Shown: in pieces, positions 26,658-35,288 of the stretch
Layout: every line of letters begins with the position of its first letter
Position numbering within the stretch: the stretch's first letter is position 1
Assembly (NCBI RefSeq): GCF_013364195.1
Contig: NZ_CP054918.1
Location: forward strand, 1,477,001-1,541,000
Direction: 5' to 3'
DNA length: 64,000 nt
Origin: Streptomyces sp. NA04227
GTDB taxonomy: Bacteria; Actinomycetota; Actinomycetes; Streptomycetales; Streptomycetaceae
The notes under the pieces: generated by a model
What the model was told of the DNA's origin: nothing
What the model saw: only the letters and a program-made list of their open reading frames with translations
The model's database searches: none
Position numbers and translations under genes: made by a program

Positions 26658-28390
26658 TTGCCCGCCTCCTTGGCACCCGAGACGGCGCCGGCGCCGATTC
26701 CGGCGTGCTCCAGCTGATCCAGCTCCGCGACCTCCGGGTGGTGCAGGTCGAAGGCCGGGGATTCACTGCGAATCCGGGGCAGCGTGAGGAAGTTGTGCCG
26801 CGGCGGCGGGCAGGAGGTCGCCCACTCCAGGGAGCGGCCGTAACCCCACGGGTCGTCGGCCTCGACCTGCTTGCCGTACTTGGCGGTCTTCCAGACGTTG
26901 TAGAAGAACGGCAGGACCGACATACCGAGCACGAACGAGCTGATCGTCGAGATCGTGTTCAGGGCGGTGAACCCGTCCGCGGCCAGGTAGTCCGCGTAAC
27001 GACGGGGCATGCCCTCGGCGCCCAGCCAGTGCTGCACCAGGAAGGTGCCGTGGAAGCCGATGAACAGCGTCCAGAAGGTGATCTTGCCGAGGCGCTCGTC
27101 CAGCATCTTGCCGGTGAACTTCGGCCACCAGAAGTGGAATCCGGCGAACATCGCGAAGACGACCGTACCGAAGACCACGTAGTGGAAGTGCGCCACCACG
27201 AAGTACGAGTCGGAGACGTGGAAGTCCATCGGCGGCGAGGCCAGGATGACGCCGGTCAGACCACCGAAGGTGAAGGTGATCAGGAAGCCGATCGTCCAGA
27301 GCATCGGTGTCTCGAAGGACAGCGAGCCCTTCCACATGGTGCCGATCCAGTTGAAGAACTTCACACCGGTCGGTACCGCGATCAGGAAGGTCATGAAGGA
27401 GAAGAACGGCAGCAGTACACCGCCGGTGACGTACATGTGGTGGGCCCACACCGTCACGGACAGACCCGCGATCGCGATGGTCGCGCCGATCAGACCGCCG
27501 TAACCGAACATCGGCTTGCGGCTGAAGACCGGGATGACCTCGGAGACGATGCCGAAGAACGGCAGCGCGATGATGTACACCTCTGGATGGCCGAAGAACC
27601 AGAAGAGGTGTTGCCAGAGCAGCGAACCGCCGTTGGCGGGATCGAAGATCTGCGCCCCGAACTTCCGGTCCGCCTCCAGGGCGAACAGCGCGGCGGCGAG
27701 CACCGGGAAGGCCAGCAGGACCAGCACACCGGTCAGCAGCACGTTCCAGGTGAAGATCGGCATGCGGAACATGGTCATGCCCGGTGCGCGCATGCAGATG
27801 ATCGTGGTGATGAAGTTGACCGAACCGAGGATCGTGCCGAAGCCGGAGAGGGCCAGGCCCATGATCCACATGTCGGCGCCCACGCCCGGCGAGCGGACCG
27901 CGTCCGAGAGCGGCGAGTACGCGAACCAGCCGAAGTCGGCCGCGCCCTGCGGGGTGAGGAAGCCGGCCACCGCGATGAGCGAGCCGAACAGGTAGAGCCA
28001 GTAGGCGAACATGTTCAGCCGCGGGAACGCCACGTCGGGCGCGCCGATCTGCAGCGGCATGATCCAGTTCGCGAATCCGGCGAACAGCGGCGTCGCGAAC
28101 ATCAGCAGCATGATCGTGCCGTGCATCGTGAACGCCTGGTTGAACTGCTCGTTCGACATGATCTGCGTGCCGGGACGGGCGAGTTCGGCGCGCATGAAGA
28201 GCGCCATGACGCCGCCGATGCAGAAGAAGGCGAACGACGTGATCAGGTAGAGCGTGCCGATCGTCTTGTGGTCGGTGGTGGTGAGCCACTTGACCACGAC
28301 GTTGCCGCGCTGTGCGCGCCTAAGCGGAAGCTCGTTCTCGTACGAGTCGTCGGCCGCCGCGGCACCCTGGGGTTCGTTGAGGATGCTCAC
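26654..28390 (-). CDS. ctaD: Cytochrome c oxidase subunit I
   Basis: This 578-residue, 12-helix haem-copper oxidase subunit holds haem a and the haem a3-CuB site. Visible motifs are [13 protein letters not shown] (haem a ligand), [15 protein letters not shown] with the CuB His and the tyrosine of the His-Tyr crosslink, VWAHHMY with the paired CuB histidines, and HFHYVVFG with the haem ligands. It reduces O2 to water and pumps protons. The GTG or ATG start at 28390 overlaps ctaC by 4 nt and the stop overlaps ctaF by 4 nt, a tightly coupled operon. Confidence 0.97.
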   Translation of the reverse strand: MSILNEPQGAAAADDSYENELPLRRAQRGNVVVKWLTTTDHKTIGTLYLITSFAFFCIGGVMALFMRAELARPGTQIMSNEQFNQAFTMHGTIMLLMFATPLFAGFANWIMPLQIGAPDVAFPRLNMFAYWLYLFGSLIAVAGFLTPQGAADFGWFAYSPLSDAVRSPGVGADMWIMGLALSGFGTILGSVNFITTIICMRAPGMTMFRMPIFTWNVLLTGVLVLLAFPVLAAALFALEADRKFGAQIFDPANGGSLLWQHLFWFFGHPEVYIIALPFFGIVSEVIPVFSRKPMFGYGGLIGATIAIAGLSVTVWAHHMYVTGGVLLPFFSFMTFLIAVPTGVKFFNWIGTMWKGSLSFETPMLWTIGFLITFTFGGLTGVILASPPMDFHVSDSYFVVAHFHYVVFGTVVFAMFAGFHFWWPKFTGKMLDERLGKITFWTLFIGFHGTFLVQHWLGAEGMPRRYADYLAADGFTALNTISTISSFVLGMSVLPFFYNVWKTAKYGKQVEADDPWGYGRSLEWATSCPPPRHNFLTLPRIRSESPAFDLHHPEVAELDQLEHAGIGAGAVSGAKEAGK

Positions 28391-29391
28391 AGTTGGTTCG
28401 TCTCCCGGTTCTTCTCATGGCCCGACTGCTCGATGCCGGCCGGGATGAAGCCCTTCTTGCCCTGCTTCTGCAGCTCCTTGAGGTGCTGCTGGTAGCGCTC
28501 GGGCGAGACGACCTTGACGTTGAAGAGCATCCGGGAGTGGTCGACGCCGCAGAGCTCGGCGCACTTGCCCATGAAGGTGCCCTCCTTGTTCGGAGTCACC
28601 TCGAAGGCGTTGGTGTGGCCCGGGATGACGTCCTGCTTCATCAGGAACGGCACCACCCAGAAGGAGTGGATGACATCCCGCGAGGTCAGGACGAAGCGCA
28701 CACGCTCGCCCTTGGGGAGCCAGAGGGTCGGACCGGGGTTGTTCGTGTCCGGGTTGCGGTCACCCGGGACGCCCACGTCGTAGGCGCCTTCGGCGCCCTT
28801 GGGGAAGTCCTCGGCGAAGCGGTCCGGAATGGCCTTGAGCGCGCCTTCCTTCAACGCGTCGCCCGTGCCGGCGTCGCCGTCCACGTTCTCCACGTAGTTG
28901 AAGCCCCAGCTCCACTGGAAGCCGACCACGTTGACCGTGTGGGCCGGCTTGTCCTCCAGTTCGAGGAGCTTGGACTCGTCGCGTGCCGTGAAGTAGAAGA
29001 GCACGGAGACGATGATGATCGGAACCACTGTGTACAGCGCCTCGAGCGGCATGTTGTACCGCGTCTGCGGAGGCACCTCGACCTTGGTGCGGCTGCGCCG
29101 GTGGAAGATGACGCTCCACAGGATCAGGCCCCACACCAGGACACCGGTCGCGAGTGCGGCAGCCCACGAGCCCTGCCACAGGGACAGGATGCGGGGAGCC
29201 TCCTCCGTCACCGGGGTGGGCATACCGAGGCGAGGGAAGTCCTCCCAGTTGTACTCGCAACCGGAGGCAGTAGCCAGGATCAGGCCCGCAGTCAGCACCT
29301 GCGGCAGCTTCCGCCGCATCGGGCGCCGAGACTTGGGGGTACCTCCCGCGCCATTTAGGCGGTGAGGGAGGTCGGAGCCGTTGGGACTCAC
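28387..29391 (-). CDS. ctaC: Cytochrome c oxidase subunit II
   Basis: This 334-residue protein has a lipoprotein-like signal ([12 protein letters not shown]), two transmembrane helices in the first 140 residues, and a C-terminal cupredoxin domain with CuA ligands in [13 protein letters not shown]. It accepts electrons from QcrC. GTG 29391 ([11 protein letters not shown]) is chosen over the longer frame because it begins the family N-terminus and SD-like GGGAGG lies in the preceding region. It leads the ctaC-ctaD-ctaF operon and is divergent from the desulfurase gene. Confidence 0.93.
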   Translation of the reverse strand: MSPNGSDLPHRLNGAGGTPKSRRPMRRKLPQVLTAGLILATASGCEYNWEDFPRLGMPTPVTEEAPRILSLWQGSWAAALATGVLVWGLILWSVIFHRRSRTKVEVPPQTRYNMPLEALYTVVPIIIVSVLFYFTARDESKLLELEDKPAHTVNVVGFQWSWGFNYVENVDGDAGTGDALKEGALKAIPDRFAEDFPKGAEGAYDVGVPGDRNPDTNNPGPTLWLPKGERVRFVLTSRDVIHSFWVVPFLMKQDVIPGHTNAFEVTPNKEGTFMGKCAELCGVDHSRMLFNVKVVSPERYQQHLKELQKQGKKGFIPAGIEQSGHEKNRETNQL

Positions 29392-29467
29392 GTAGCGCCT
29401 TCCCGAGAGTCTCGCCCGCGCGTGCTGCGGCCTTCTCGCTGGTCGGTCGCGGTCCTGCTGCGGGCAG

Positions 29468-29496
29468 GGGTTTGGATGTTTATGCGGACCAAACCC
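29468..29496. promoter_or_regulatory. Inverted repeat GGGTTTGG-N13-CCAAACCC upstream of ctaC
   Basis: The 370-bp gap 29392-29761 separates ctaC from the divergent desulfurase gene. Apart from this structure and GC-rich hairpins near 29600 I see nothing coding. GGGTTTGG (29468-29475) and CCAAACCC (29489-29496) are perfect 8-bp arms about 77 bp from the ctaC start. This suits a dimeric repressor or activator of the oxidase operon. No regulator can be named. Confidence 0.5.
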
Positions 29497-29761
29497 TACT
29501 GGACGCAATTTGGGGCTGCGCGGGGAGGGTGCCCAACGCGCCGCCGCACTCCCCGAAGGGGTGGAATGCCCCGGTCCGAGCCCCATCTGACGGGCCTTCG
29601 GACTTCGGTGAAGTCCCTGATGACAGCCTACGTACGGACTCGTCCGGCCGAGCCCTCGGGGGTGCGCGCCGGAGCGGAGTCGCTCGCGCGCTCGTGTGCG
29701 GCGGGCCGGTGTGGCGGGGAGTGGATCCCGGCCACGGCCGCGGCGGAGTTAGCGTGGCGGC

Positions 29762-31141
29762 GTGCCCTACTTCGACGCCGCTTCCTCCGCCCCGCTGCAC
29801 CCCGTCGCGCGGCAGGCGCTGACCGCCGCCCTGGACGAGGGCTGGGCCGATCCGGCCCGCCTGTACCGCGAGGGCAGGCGGGCCCGGCTGCTGCTCGACG
29901 CGGCCCGCGAGACCGCGGCCGAGGCGGTCGGCTGCCGCCCGGACGAGCTGGTCTTCACCGGCTCGGGAACCCGTGCCGTGCACACGGCGGTCGCGGGCGC
30001 GCTGGCCGGGCGCCGCCGCACCGGATCCCACCTGATCGTGTCGGCGGTCGAACACTCGTCGGTGCTCCACAGTGCCGAGGCGCACGCGGGTGCGGGCGGT
30101 TCGGTGACCGAGGTGCCGGTCGAGCGGACCGGTGCCGTACTCCCCCGGTCCTTCGCCGAGGTGCTGCGCCCCGACACCGCGCTCGCCTGCCTCCAGTCGG
30201 CCAACCACGAGGTCGGCACCGTCCAGCCGGTGGCCGAGGTGGCGCGGCTGTGCCGGGAGGCCGGGGTGCCGCTCCTGGTGGACGCGGCGCAGTCGCTGCC
30301 GTGGGGTCCGGTGGACGCCGACTGGTCGCTGTTGACGGCGAGTTCACACAAATGGGGCGGGCCCGCGGGCGTGGGACTGCTCGCGGTGCGCAAGGGGACG
30401 CGCTTCGCGCCCCGGGGTCCCGCGGACGAGCGGGAGTCGGGGCGGGCCGCCGGTTTCGAGAACATCCCGGCGATCGTGGCCGCCGCCGCCTCGCTGCGCG
30501 CGGTACGGGCCGAGGCGGCCGAGGAGGCGGCACGGCTGCGGGTGCTCACCGGGCTGATCCGGGCGCGGGTGCCGGAGCTGGTCCCGGACGTGGAGGTGGC
30601 CGGTGACGCCCGGGAGCGGCTGCCGCACCTGGTCACCTTCTCCTGTCTCTATGTCGACGGGGAGACCCTGCTGCACGAGCTGGACCGCGCGGGCTTCTCG
30701 GTCTCCTCCGGTTCCTCGTGCACGAGTTCCACGCTCACCCCGAGCCACGTACTGCGGGCGATGGGGGTGCTCAGCGAGGGCAACATCCGCCTCTCGCTGC
30801 CGCGCGGCACCTCCCGGGAGGAGGTCGAGGAATTCCTCCGGGTGCTGCCGGGGGCGGTGGCCGGGGTACGCGAGAAGCTCGGGGCTCCGGTTGCGGCGGC
30901 GCCCGCCGGTGCGGCGGCGGAGCTGGTGGTGGACGCGCTCGGCAAGCGGTGCCCGATCCCGGTGATCGAACTGGCCAAGGTGATCGGCGAGGTCCCGGTG
31001 GGCGGCACGGTCACGGTGCTCTCCGACGACGCGGCCGCCCGCCTGGACATCCCGGCCTGGTGCGAGATGCGGGGCCAGGAGTACGTCGGCGAGGAGCCCG
31101 CCGAGCGGGGCAGCGCGTATGTGGTGCGGCGGGTGGACTGA
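29762..31141 (+). CDS. Cysteine desulfurase-TusA fusion protein
   Basis: This 459-residue protein joins two sulfur-transfer modules. Residues 1-375 are a class V aminotransferase of the NifS/IscS type. The evidence is the N-terminal YFDAASSAPLHP, the SSHKW PLP lysine at about 197, and the active-site cysteine in SSGSSCTSS at about 319. Residues about 385-459 are a TusA/SirA domain with the persulfide-carrying KRCPIPV cysteine at about 396. The N-terminal enzyme would make a persulfide from cysteine and hand it to the fused TusA domain for tRNA thiolation, molybdenum cofactor or other sulfur acceptors. GTG 29762 starts the conserved sequence; the ribosome-binding site is weak. It is convergent with the PfkB kinase. 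Confidence 0.92.
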   Translation: MPYFDAASSAPLHPVARQALTAALDEGWADPARLYREGRRARLLLDAARETAAEAVGCRPDELVFTGSGTRAVHTAVAGALAGRRRTGSHLIVSAVEHSSVLHSAEAHAGAGGSVTEVPVERTGAVLPRSFAEVLRPDTALACLQSANHEVGTVQPVAEVARLCREAGVPLLVDAAQSLPWGPVDADWSLLTASSHKWGGPAGVGLLAVRKGTRFAPRGPADERESGRAAGFENIPAIVAAAASLRAVRAEAAEEAARLRVLTGLIRARVPELVPDVEVAGDARERLPHLVTFSCLYVDGETLLHELDRAGFSVSSGSSCTSSTLTPSHVLRAMGVLSEGNIRLSLPRGTSREEVEEFLRVLPGAVAGVREKLGAPVAAAPAGAAAELVVDALGKRCPIPVIELAKVIGEVPVGGTVTVLSDDAAARLDIPAWCEMRGQEYVGEEPAERGSAYVVRRVD

Positions 31142-31215
31142 GGCGCGGAGGCGCGGGCTGCCCGTACCACTGGGATGAGCGCGACGGGCCAGCCGTATCA
31201 GTCGAGATACACGCG

Positions 31216-31261
31216 GCGGGCCGCCCGTAACCCCCGGGATTCCGGGAGACGGGCGGCCCGC
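31216..31261. terminator. Bidirectional terminator between the desulfurase-TusA and PfkB genes
   Basis: GCGGGCCGCCCGT (31216-31228) and ACGGGCGGCCCGC (31249-31261) are perfect 13-bp arms. The loop itself can fold as CCCGG-N4-CCGGG. The two flanking genes converge here, so the hairpin probably serves both. Confidence 0.88.
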
Positions 31262-31280
31262 GACGCACGTGCGACGGTGC

Positions 31281-32255
31281 TCAGGCCAGGTGCTGCTGCA
31301 CCTCGGCGGCGGCGTCGTGGCCGTACGCCTTGGTGAAGCGGTCCATGAAGTGGGTGCGGCGCAGCTCGTACTCCTGGGTGCCCATGGTCTCGATGACCAG
31401 GGTGGCCAGCATGCAGCCGACCTGGGCGGCGCGCTCCAGGCTGACGCCCCAGACGAGGCCGGAGAGGAAACCGGCCCGGAAGGCGTCGCCGACGCCGGTC
31501 GGGTCGACCTTGGCCTCCTCCTGCGGGACGCCGACCTCGATCGACTTCTCGCCGGCCCGGTCGATACGGACACCGGCGGCACCGAGGGTGGTGACGCGGT
31601 GGCCGACGCGGCCGAGGATCTGCTCGTCGCTCCAGCCCGTCTTGGACTCGATGAGGCCCTTCTCGTACTCGTTGGAGAAGAGGTACGTGGCGCCTTCGAG
31701 CAGGGCGCGGATCTCCTCGCCCCCCATGCGCGCGATCTGCTGCGAGAAGTCCGCGGCGAAGGGGATCGAGCGGGTACGGCACTCCTCGGTGTGCCGGAGC
31801 ATCGCCTCGGGGTCGTCGGCGCCGATGGACACCAGGTCGAGGCCGCCCACGCGGTCGGCGACCTTCTTCAGCTCGATCAGCCGGGCCTCGCTCATGGCGC
31901 CGGTGTAGAAGGAGCCGATCTGGTTGTGGTCGGCGTCGGTGGTGCACACGAAGCGGGCGGTGTGCAGGACCTCGGAGATACGGACCGACTCGGTGTCCAC
32001 GCCGTGCCGGTCGAGCCAGGCGCGGTACTCGTCGAAGTCGGCTCCGGCGGCGCCGACGAGGACCGGCGAGGTACCGAGCTGGCCCATCCCGAAGGCGATG
32101 TTGGCGCCCACGCCGCCCCTGCGCACCTCGAGGTTGTCCACGAGGAAGGAAAGGGAGACCGTGTGCAGCTGATCGGCCACCAGCTGGTCGCTGAATCGGC
32201 CGGGGAAGGACATCAGATGGTCGGTGGCGATGGAGCCGGTGACTGCGATTCGCAC
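31281..32255 (-). CDS. PfkB-family carbohydrate/nucleoside kinase
   Basis: This 324-residue ribokinase-like enzyme opens with RIAVTGSIATDHLMSFPG and has the conserved Gly-rich RRGGVGANIAFGMGQLG, NEYEKGLI, and the catalytic PTGVGDAFRAGFLSGL (GAGD-type anion hole with Asp). This resembles adenosine kinase-type PfkB proteins of actinobacteria. It phosphorylates a sugar or nucleoside with ATP in the cytosol. The start ATG 32255 is supported by the N-terminal strand; a GGAG-like sequence is upstream. The exact substrate is uncertain. Confidence 0.9.
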   Translation of the reverse strand: MRIAVTGSIATDHLMSFPGRFSDQLVADQLHTVSLSFLVDNLEVRRGGVGANIAFGMGQLGTSPVLVGAAGADFDEYRAWLDRHGVDTESVRISEVLHTARFVCTTDADHNQIGSFYTGAMSEARLIELKKVADRVGGLDLVSIGADDPEAMLRHTEECRTRSIPFAADFSQQIARMGGEEIRALLEGATYLFSNEYEKGLIESKTGWSDEQILGRVGHRVTTLGAAGVRIDRAGEKSIEVGVPQEEAKVDPTGVGDAFRAGFLSGLVWGVSLERAAQVGCMLATLVIETMGTQEYELRRTHFMDRFTKAYGHDAAAEVQQHLA

Positions 32256-32396
32256 GGCTATGCGCTCCTGGACGGCGAGAGAGGCGAGAAGAAAGGTCGT
32301 CTCACGCTATCGGTTTACCCCGCCTCCGGCCGACCCGCCAAAACTACCCGATAGTAGGTCTTTCTTCGTCCTGTATCCGGTGCCTACCGTTCCGTT

Positions 32397-32609
32397 ATGA
32401 CGAACCCCAAGTCGCGGGAAACCGCCCCGCAGGATCTCGACTGCGGCTTCGACGCCCTGCGGGGCGACTGTGCCGAGATGGCCGACCGCTGGCCCGGCGC
32501 CCCGGCCGAGAAGAAGACCGGTCACGGCGAGAAGGCGCGGATCGAGAACATCGTGGTGCCGGAGCGCTCTGCGCACCTGGTCGAGGGCATGTCGGAGTAC
32601 GGGGACTGA
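32397..32609 (+). CDS. Small hypothetical protein (70 residues)
   Basis: This 70-residue ORF starts with MTNPKSRETAPQDLDCG and ends VEGMSEYGD. It is charged and has three cysteines near the N-terminus (LDCGFD and GDCAEM), with no signal or membrane segment. The codon use fits the genome's third-position G+C bias moderately well. It lies in the divergent gap between the PfkB gene and the secreted-protein gene. It could be a real small protein or a chance ORF. No family is recognised. Confidence 0.4.
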   Translation: MTNPKSRETAPQDLDCGFDALRGDCAEMADRWPGAPAEKKTGHGEKARIENIVVPERSAHLVEGMSEYGD

Positions 32610-32735
32610 CCGTCCCGGCACAACTTTCCCTCGCTCGCCCGAAGTCGGAGGGAACCGATCGTCCGCCTCTCCCGTCACACTGCTGTCCGCCGCGGAGGAA
32701 CGCGGAGGTGAAACGCAGGCGATGGGAGCAATGCG

Positions 32736-34226
32736 GTGAACACCGACGAGAAGCGGAACGAAGCGACGGGCGAGCCGAAGCGCCGCACCTGGTTGGTCGC
32801 CGCCTCGGTGGCAGCGGCTGTCCTGGTGATCGGTGCGGGCGGCGGTATCGCCCTGCAGAACGCGGGAGACGACAAGGACTCGTCCTCCAGCGCCGACGGC
32901 AAGCAGGACAACCCGCCACCGCTCGCCCTGGAGGGCCTGGCGAAGGCCTCCGGGGACTCGGGCCGTGGCGGTCCCGGCATCGCTCCCGGTGAGCCGAACC
33001 CGAACGGCACGGTCTACCGCGCCGCCGGCGAGCTACCGAAGGGCCCGGACTCCGGCGCCGTCTACCGCACCAGCGGCAAGGTCGCGGCCGAGGACGTGAC
33101 GCGGCTGGCGAAGACGCTCGGTCTGGAGGGCACGCCGCACCTGAACGGCAAGACCTGGCAGATCGGCGGCAACGACACCGACAGCCCGCGGCTCCAGGTG
33201 GCCCTGGAAGCGCCCGGCAGCTGGACCTTCCAGAAGTTCGCGCCGCCCGGTGGCGACAACTGCCCCAAGGGCAAGATGTGCGCGAGCACCGACTGGGGCA
33301 AGAACGATGTCGTACCCAACGAGGACCTCGCCAAGAAGAAGGCCGCGCCGGTGCTGAGGGCGGCCGGGGTCGGCAAGGCCCAGCTGGAGGCGAGCGAACT
33401 GACCGGCGCCTCCCGGGTGGTCAAGGCCAACCCCGAGATCGGCGGTCTGCCCACGCAGGGCTGGACCACCTCGGTCAACGTCGCCTTCGACGGCTCGATC
33501 ACCGGCGGCCACGGCTATCTGAAGACGCCCGAGAAGGGCGACTCGTACCCGCTGCTCAGCGCCAAGCGGACGCTGGACGAGCTCAACCGCACGGGCGGTA
33601 CGTACCGTTCGGGCAAGGGCGGGTGCGCGGAGCCGGTGCCGCTGGGCGCCGAGGAGGGCACCGACACCAAGGGCGGCGCGCGGCTGCCCCACGACGGCAC
33701 CGACTCCAAGGACACCAAGGACTGCAAGCCCGCGAAGCCGCACACCTCGACCGTCAAGAAGGCCGTGTTCGGTCTCTCGGCGCAGTCCGAGAAGGGCCGC
33801 CAGATCCTGGTGCCGTCCTGGCACTACTCGGTCCGGCCCGAGGGCGCGACCAGTGACTTCACGGTGGTGCACCCGGCGATCGACCCGCGCTTCCTGGCCC
33901 AGCCCTCGACGGGTGCGCCCGCCGACCGGCCGAGCCCGCGGCCGACGGGGCCGAACGCCCCGCTGAAGGACGCGAAGATCGAGAAGTACACGGTCAAGGG
34001 CAAGGAACTGACCGTCCACTTCTACGGCAGCGTCTGCAAGAAGTACTCGGTCTCGGCGAAGGAAGAGGGCGGCAAGGTGACGGTGCGGGTGACCGAGCCC
34101 GCCGCCAAGCCCGGCAAGGTCTGCGTACAGATGGCCAAGAAGATGGACCTGTCCGTACAACTGGACAAGCCGCTTGCCGAGCGCGAGGTCGTCACCAAGC
34201 TCGGTGACGTGGTGGCGCCGAAGTAA
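32736..34226 (+). CDS. Membrane-anchored secreted protein of unknown function
   Basis: This 496-residue protein has a cytoplasmic tail of about 18 residues, one transmembrane helix (WLVAASVAAAVLVIGAGGGI, residues 19-38) and a large extracytoplasmic domain. The domain begins with a Ser/Asp linker and has a repeated beta-strand pattern with several cysteine pairs (NCPKGKMC, KGGCAEP, SVCKKY, GKVCV). The fold is not recognised. GTG 32736 follows GGGAG by 7 nt. A strong terminator follows. The layout is that of a single-pass type II membrane protein exposed at the cell surface. No enzyme motif is seen, so no function is proposed. Confidence 0.7.
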   Translation: MNTDEKRNEATGEPKRRTWLVAASVAAAVLVIGAGGGIALQNAGDDKDSSSSADGKQDNPPPLALEGLAKASGDSGRGGPGIAPGEPNPNGTVYRAAGELPKGPDSGAVYRTSGKVAAEDVTRLAKTLGLEGTPHLNGKTWQIGGNDTDSPRLQVALEAPGSWTFQKFAPPGGDNCPKGKMCASTDWGKNDVVPNEDLAKKKAAPVLRAAGVGKAQLEASELTGASRVVKANPEIGGLPTQGWTTSVNVAFDGSITGGHGYLKTPEKGDSYPLLSAKRTLDELNRTGGTYRSGKGGCAEPVPLGAEEGTDTKGGARLPHDGTDSKDTKDCKPAKPHTSTVKKAVFGLSAQSEKGRQILVPSWHYSVRPEGATSDFTVVHPAIDPRFLAQPSTGAPADRPSPRPTGPNAPLKDAKIEKYTVKGKELTVHFYGSVCKKYSVSAKEEGGKVTVRVTEPAAKPGKVCVQMAKKMDLSVQLDKPLAEREVVTKLGDVVAPK

Positions 34227-34415
34227 CCCGCGTCACCGAAAGGTAACGCGAGCGCCAGCACGAGCAGCGACCGAGAGCAGCACAATCGGCAGGACCGGCC
34301 GGGCCCGGAAGCGGGGCCCGGTACGCCAAAACCGTGCGGGTAGGCGTACCGGTGCAGCTGGACTCCCGGCCGGGTTTCCGCACCGCTCTTGTGGGGAGAG
34401 CGGTCCGGGAACCCG

Positions 34416-34454
34416 AAGGCGGCGGCCCCCCTTTCGCAGGGGGGCCGCCGCCTT
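34416..34454 (+). terminator. Terminator of the secreted-protein gene
   Basis: AAGGCGGCGGCCCCCC (34416-34431) and GGGGGGCCGCCGCCTT (34439-34454) make a perfect 16-bp stem with a 7-nt loop, downstream of the gene ending at 34226. It is followed by a second hairpin that belongs to the opposite strand. Confidence 0.9.
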
Positions 34455-34479
34455 GCGTTGCCCGGGTGCCGACAGACCG

Positions 34480-34513
34480 GGGGCCCGGCGCGGACGATGC
34501 CGCGCCGGGCCCC
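34480..34513 (-). terminator. Terminator of the erpA-like gene
   Basis: GGGGCCCGGCGCGG (34480-34493) and CCGCGCCGGGCCCC (34500-34513) are perfect 14-bp arms with a 6-nt loop, 23 bp beyond the erpA-like stop. With the hairpin at 34416-34454 it separates two convergent genes by back-to-back terminators. Confidence 0.9.
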
Positions 34514-34536
34514 TGGTACGGCCGAAGCCGCTGGGC

Positions 34537-34893
34537 TCAGCTGAAGGAGTCGCCGCAGGCGCAGGAGCCGGTGGCGTTGGGGTTGTCGATGGTGAAGCCC
34601 TGCTTCTCGATGGAGTCGACGAAGTCGACCGTGGCGCCGCCGAGGTAGGGGGCGCTCATGCGGTCGGTGACGACCTTGACTCCGTCGAAGTCCTTGACGA
34701 CGTCGCCGTCGAGCGAACGCTCGTCGAAGAAGAGCTGGTAGCGCAGGCCGGAGCAGCCACCGGGCTGGACGGCGACGCGCAGCGCGAGGTCGTCACGGCC
34801 TTCCTGGTCGAGCAGGGCCTTGACCTTGGCCGCGGCGGCGTCGGTCAGAACGATGCCGTCGGTGACGGTGGTGGTCTCGTCCGATACGGACAT
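34537..34893 (-). CDS. erpA: A-type iron-sulfur carrier protein (HesB/ErpA)
   Basis: This 118-residue protein has the three conserved cysteines of A-type carriers: GGCSGLRYQ and the C-terminal SCACGDSFS. It receives an Fe-S cluster from the assembly scaffold and delivers it to apo-enzymes. It is divergent from nadA, whose product is a 4Fe-4S enzyme, so the pair is a functionally sensible neighbourhood. ATG 34893 (MSVSDETTTVTDG) is the start; GGGAGAG lies upstream. The symbol is based on the family. An alternative name such as iscA cannot be excluded. Confidence 0.9.
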   Translation of the reverse strand: MSVSDETTTVTDGIVLTDAAAAKVKALLDQEGRDDLALRVAVQPGGCSGLRYQLFFDERSLDGDVVKDFDGVKVVTDRMSAPYLGGATVDFVDSIEKQGFTIDNPNATGSCACGDSFS

Positions 34894-35127
34894 CTACATC
34901 TCTCCCGGGTTGTACGGAGACTGCTTGCCGACAGTGAGAACCGCCGGGGCCGCGGATTCATTCCGGGCCGAGCGCCGATGCCGACGCTGCGTTGTCCACC
35001 CATGCTCGCACATCGGTCCGGCACGGTCACGGGGCTGTGGACAGCACCACGGCCGCGACGCCCAGGCGTCCCCGGGGAGTCTCCGAAGTGGCGTTTTGGG
35101 TCCCGGGTGGTTGCCGTCGGGGAATGC

Positions 35128-35195
35128 GTCACATTGACATGAGGGCCATCGTCAAACTGACGTGAAGCAGTTATGATAGATAGCGTCAATTCGAC
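35128..35195 (+). promoter_or_regulatory. Three 11-bp inverted repeats (GTCA-N3-TGAC type) in the nadA promoter
   Basis: GTCACATTGAC (35128-35138) and GTCAAACTGAC (35151-35161) are perfect repeats. GTCAATTCGAC (35185-35195) has one mismatch. A TATGAT -10-like element (35172-35177) lies between the second and third. The group sits 94-161 bp before the nadA start, in the 395-bp gap from erpA (34894-35288), which contains nothing else recognisable. The three sites flanking a -10 element suggest a repressor that controls nadA according to NAD or niacin supply, but that is inference. Confidence 0.6.
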
Positions 35196-35288
35196 GAGAA
35201 CCCTCTTCACCGCTCCCCGAGAGGCCCATCACGGCCTCCGCGGCGCCACCGGAGAGGGCTCGGTCCGCGAGAAGAAAGGGTGCGTGCC

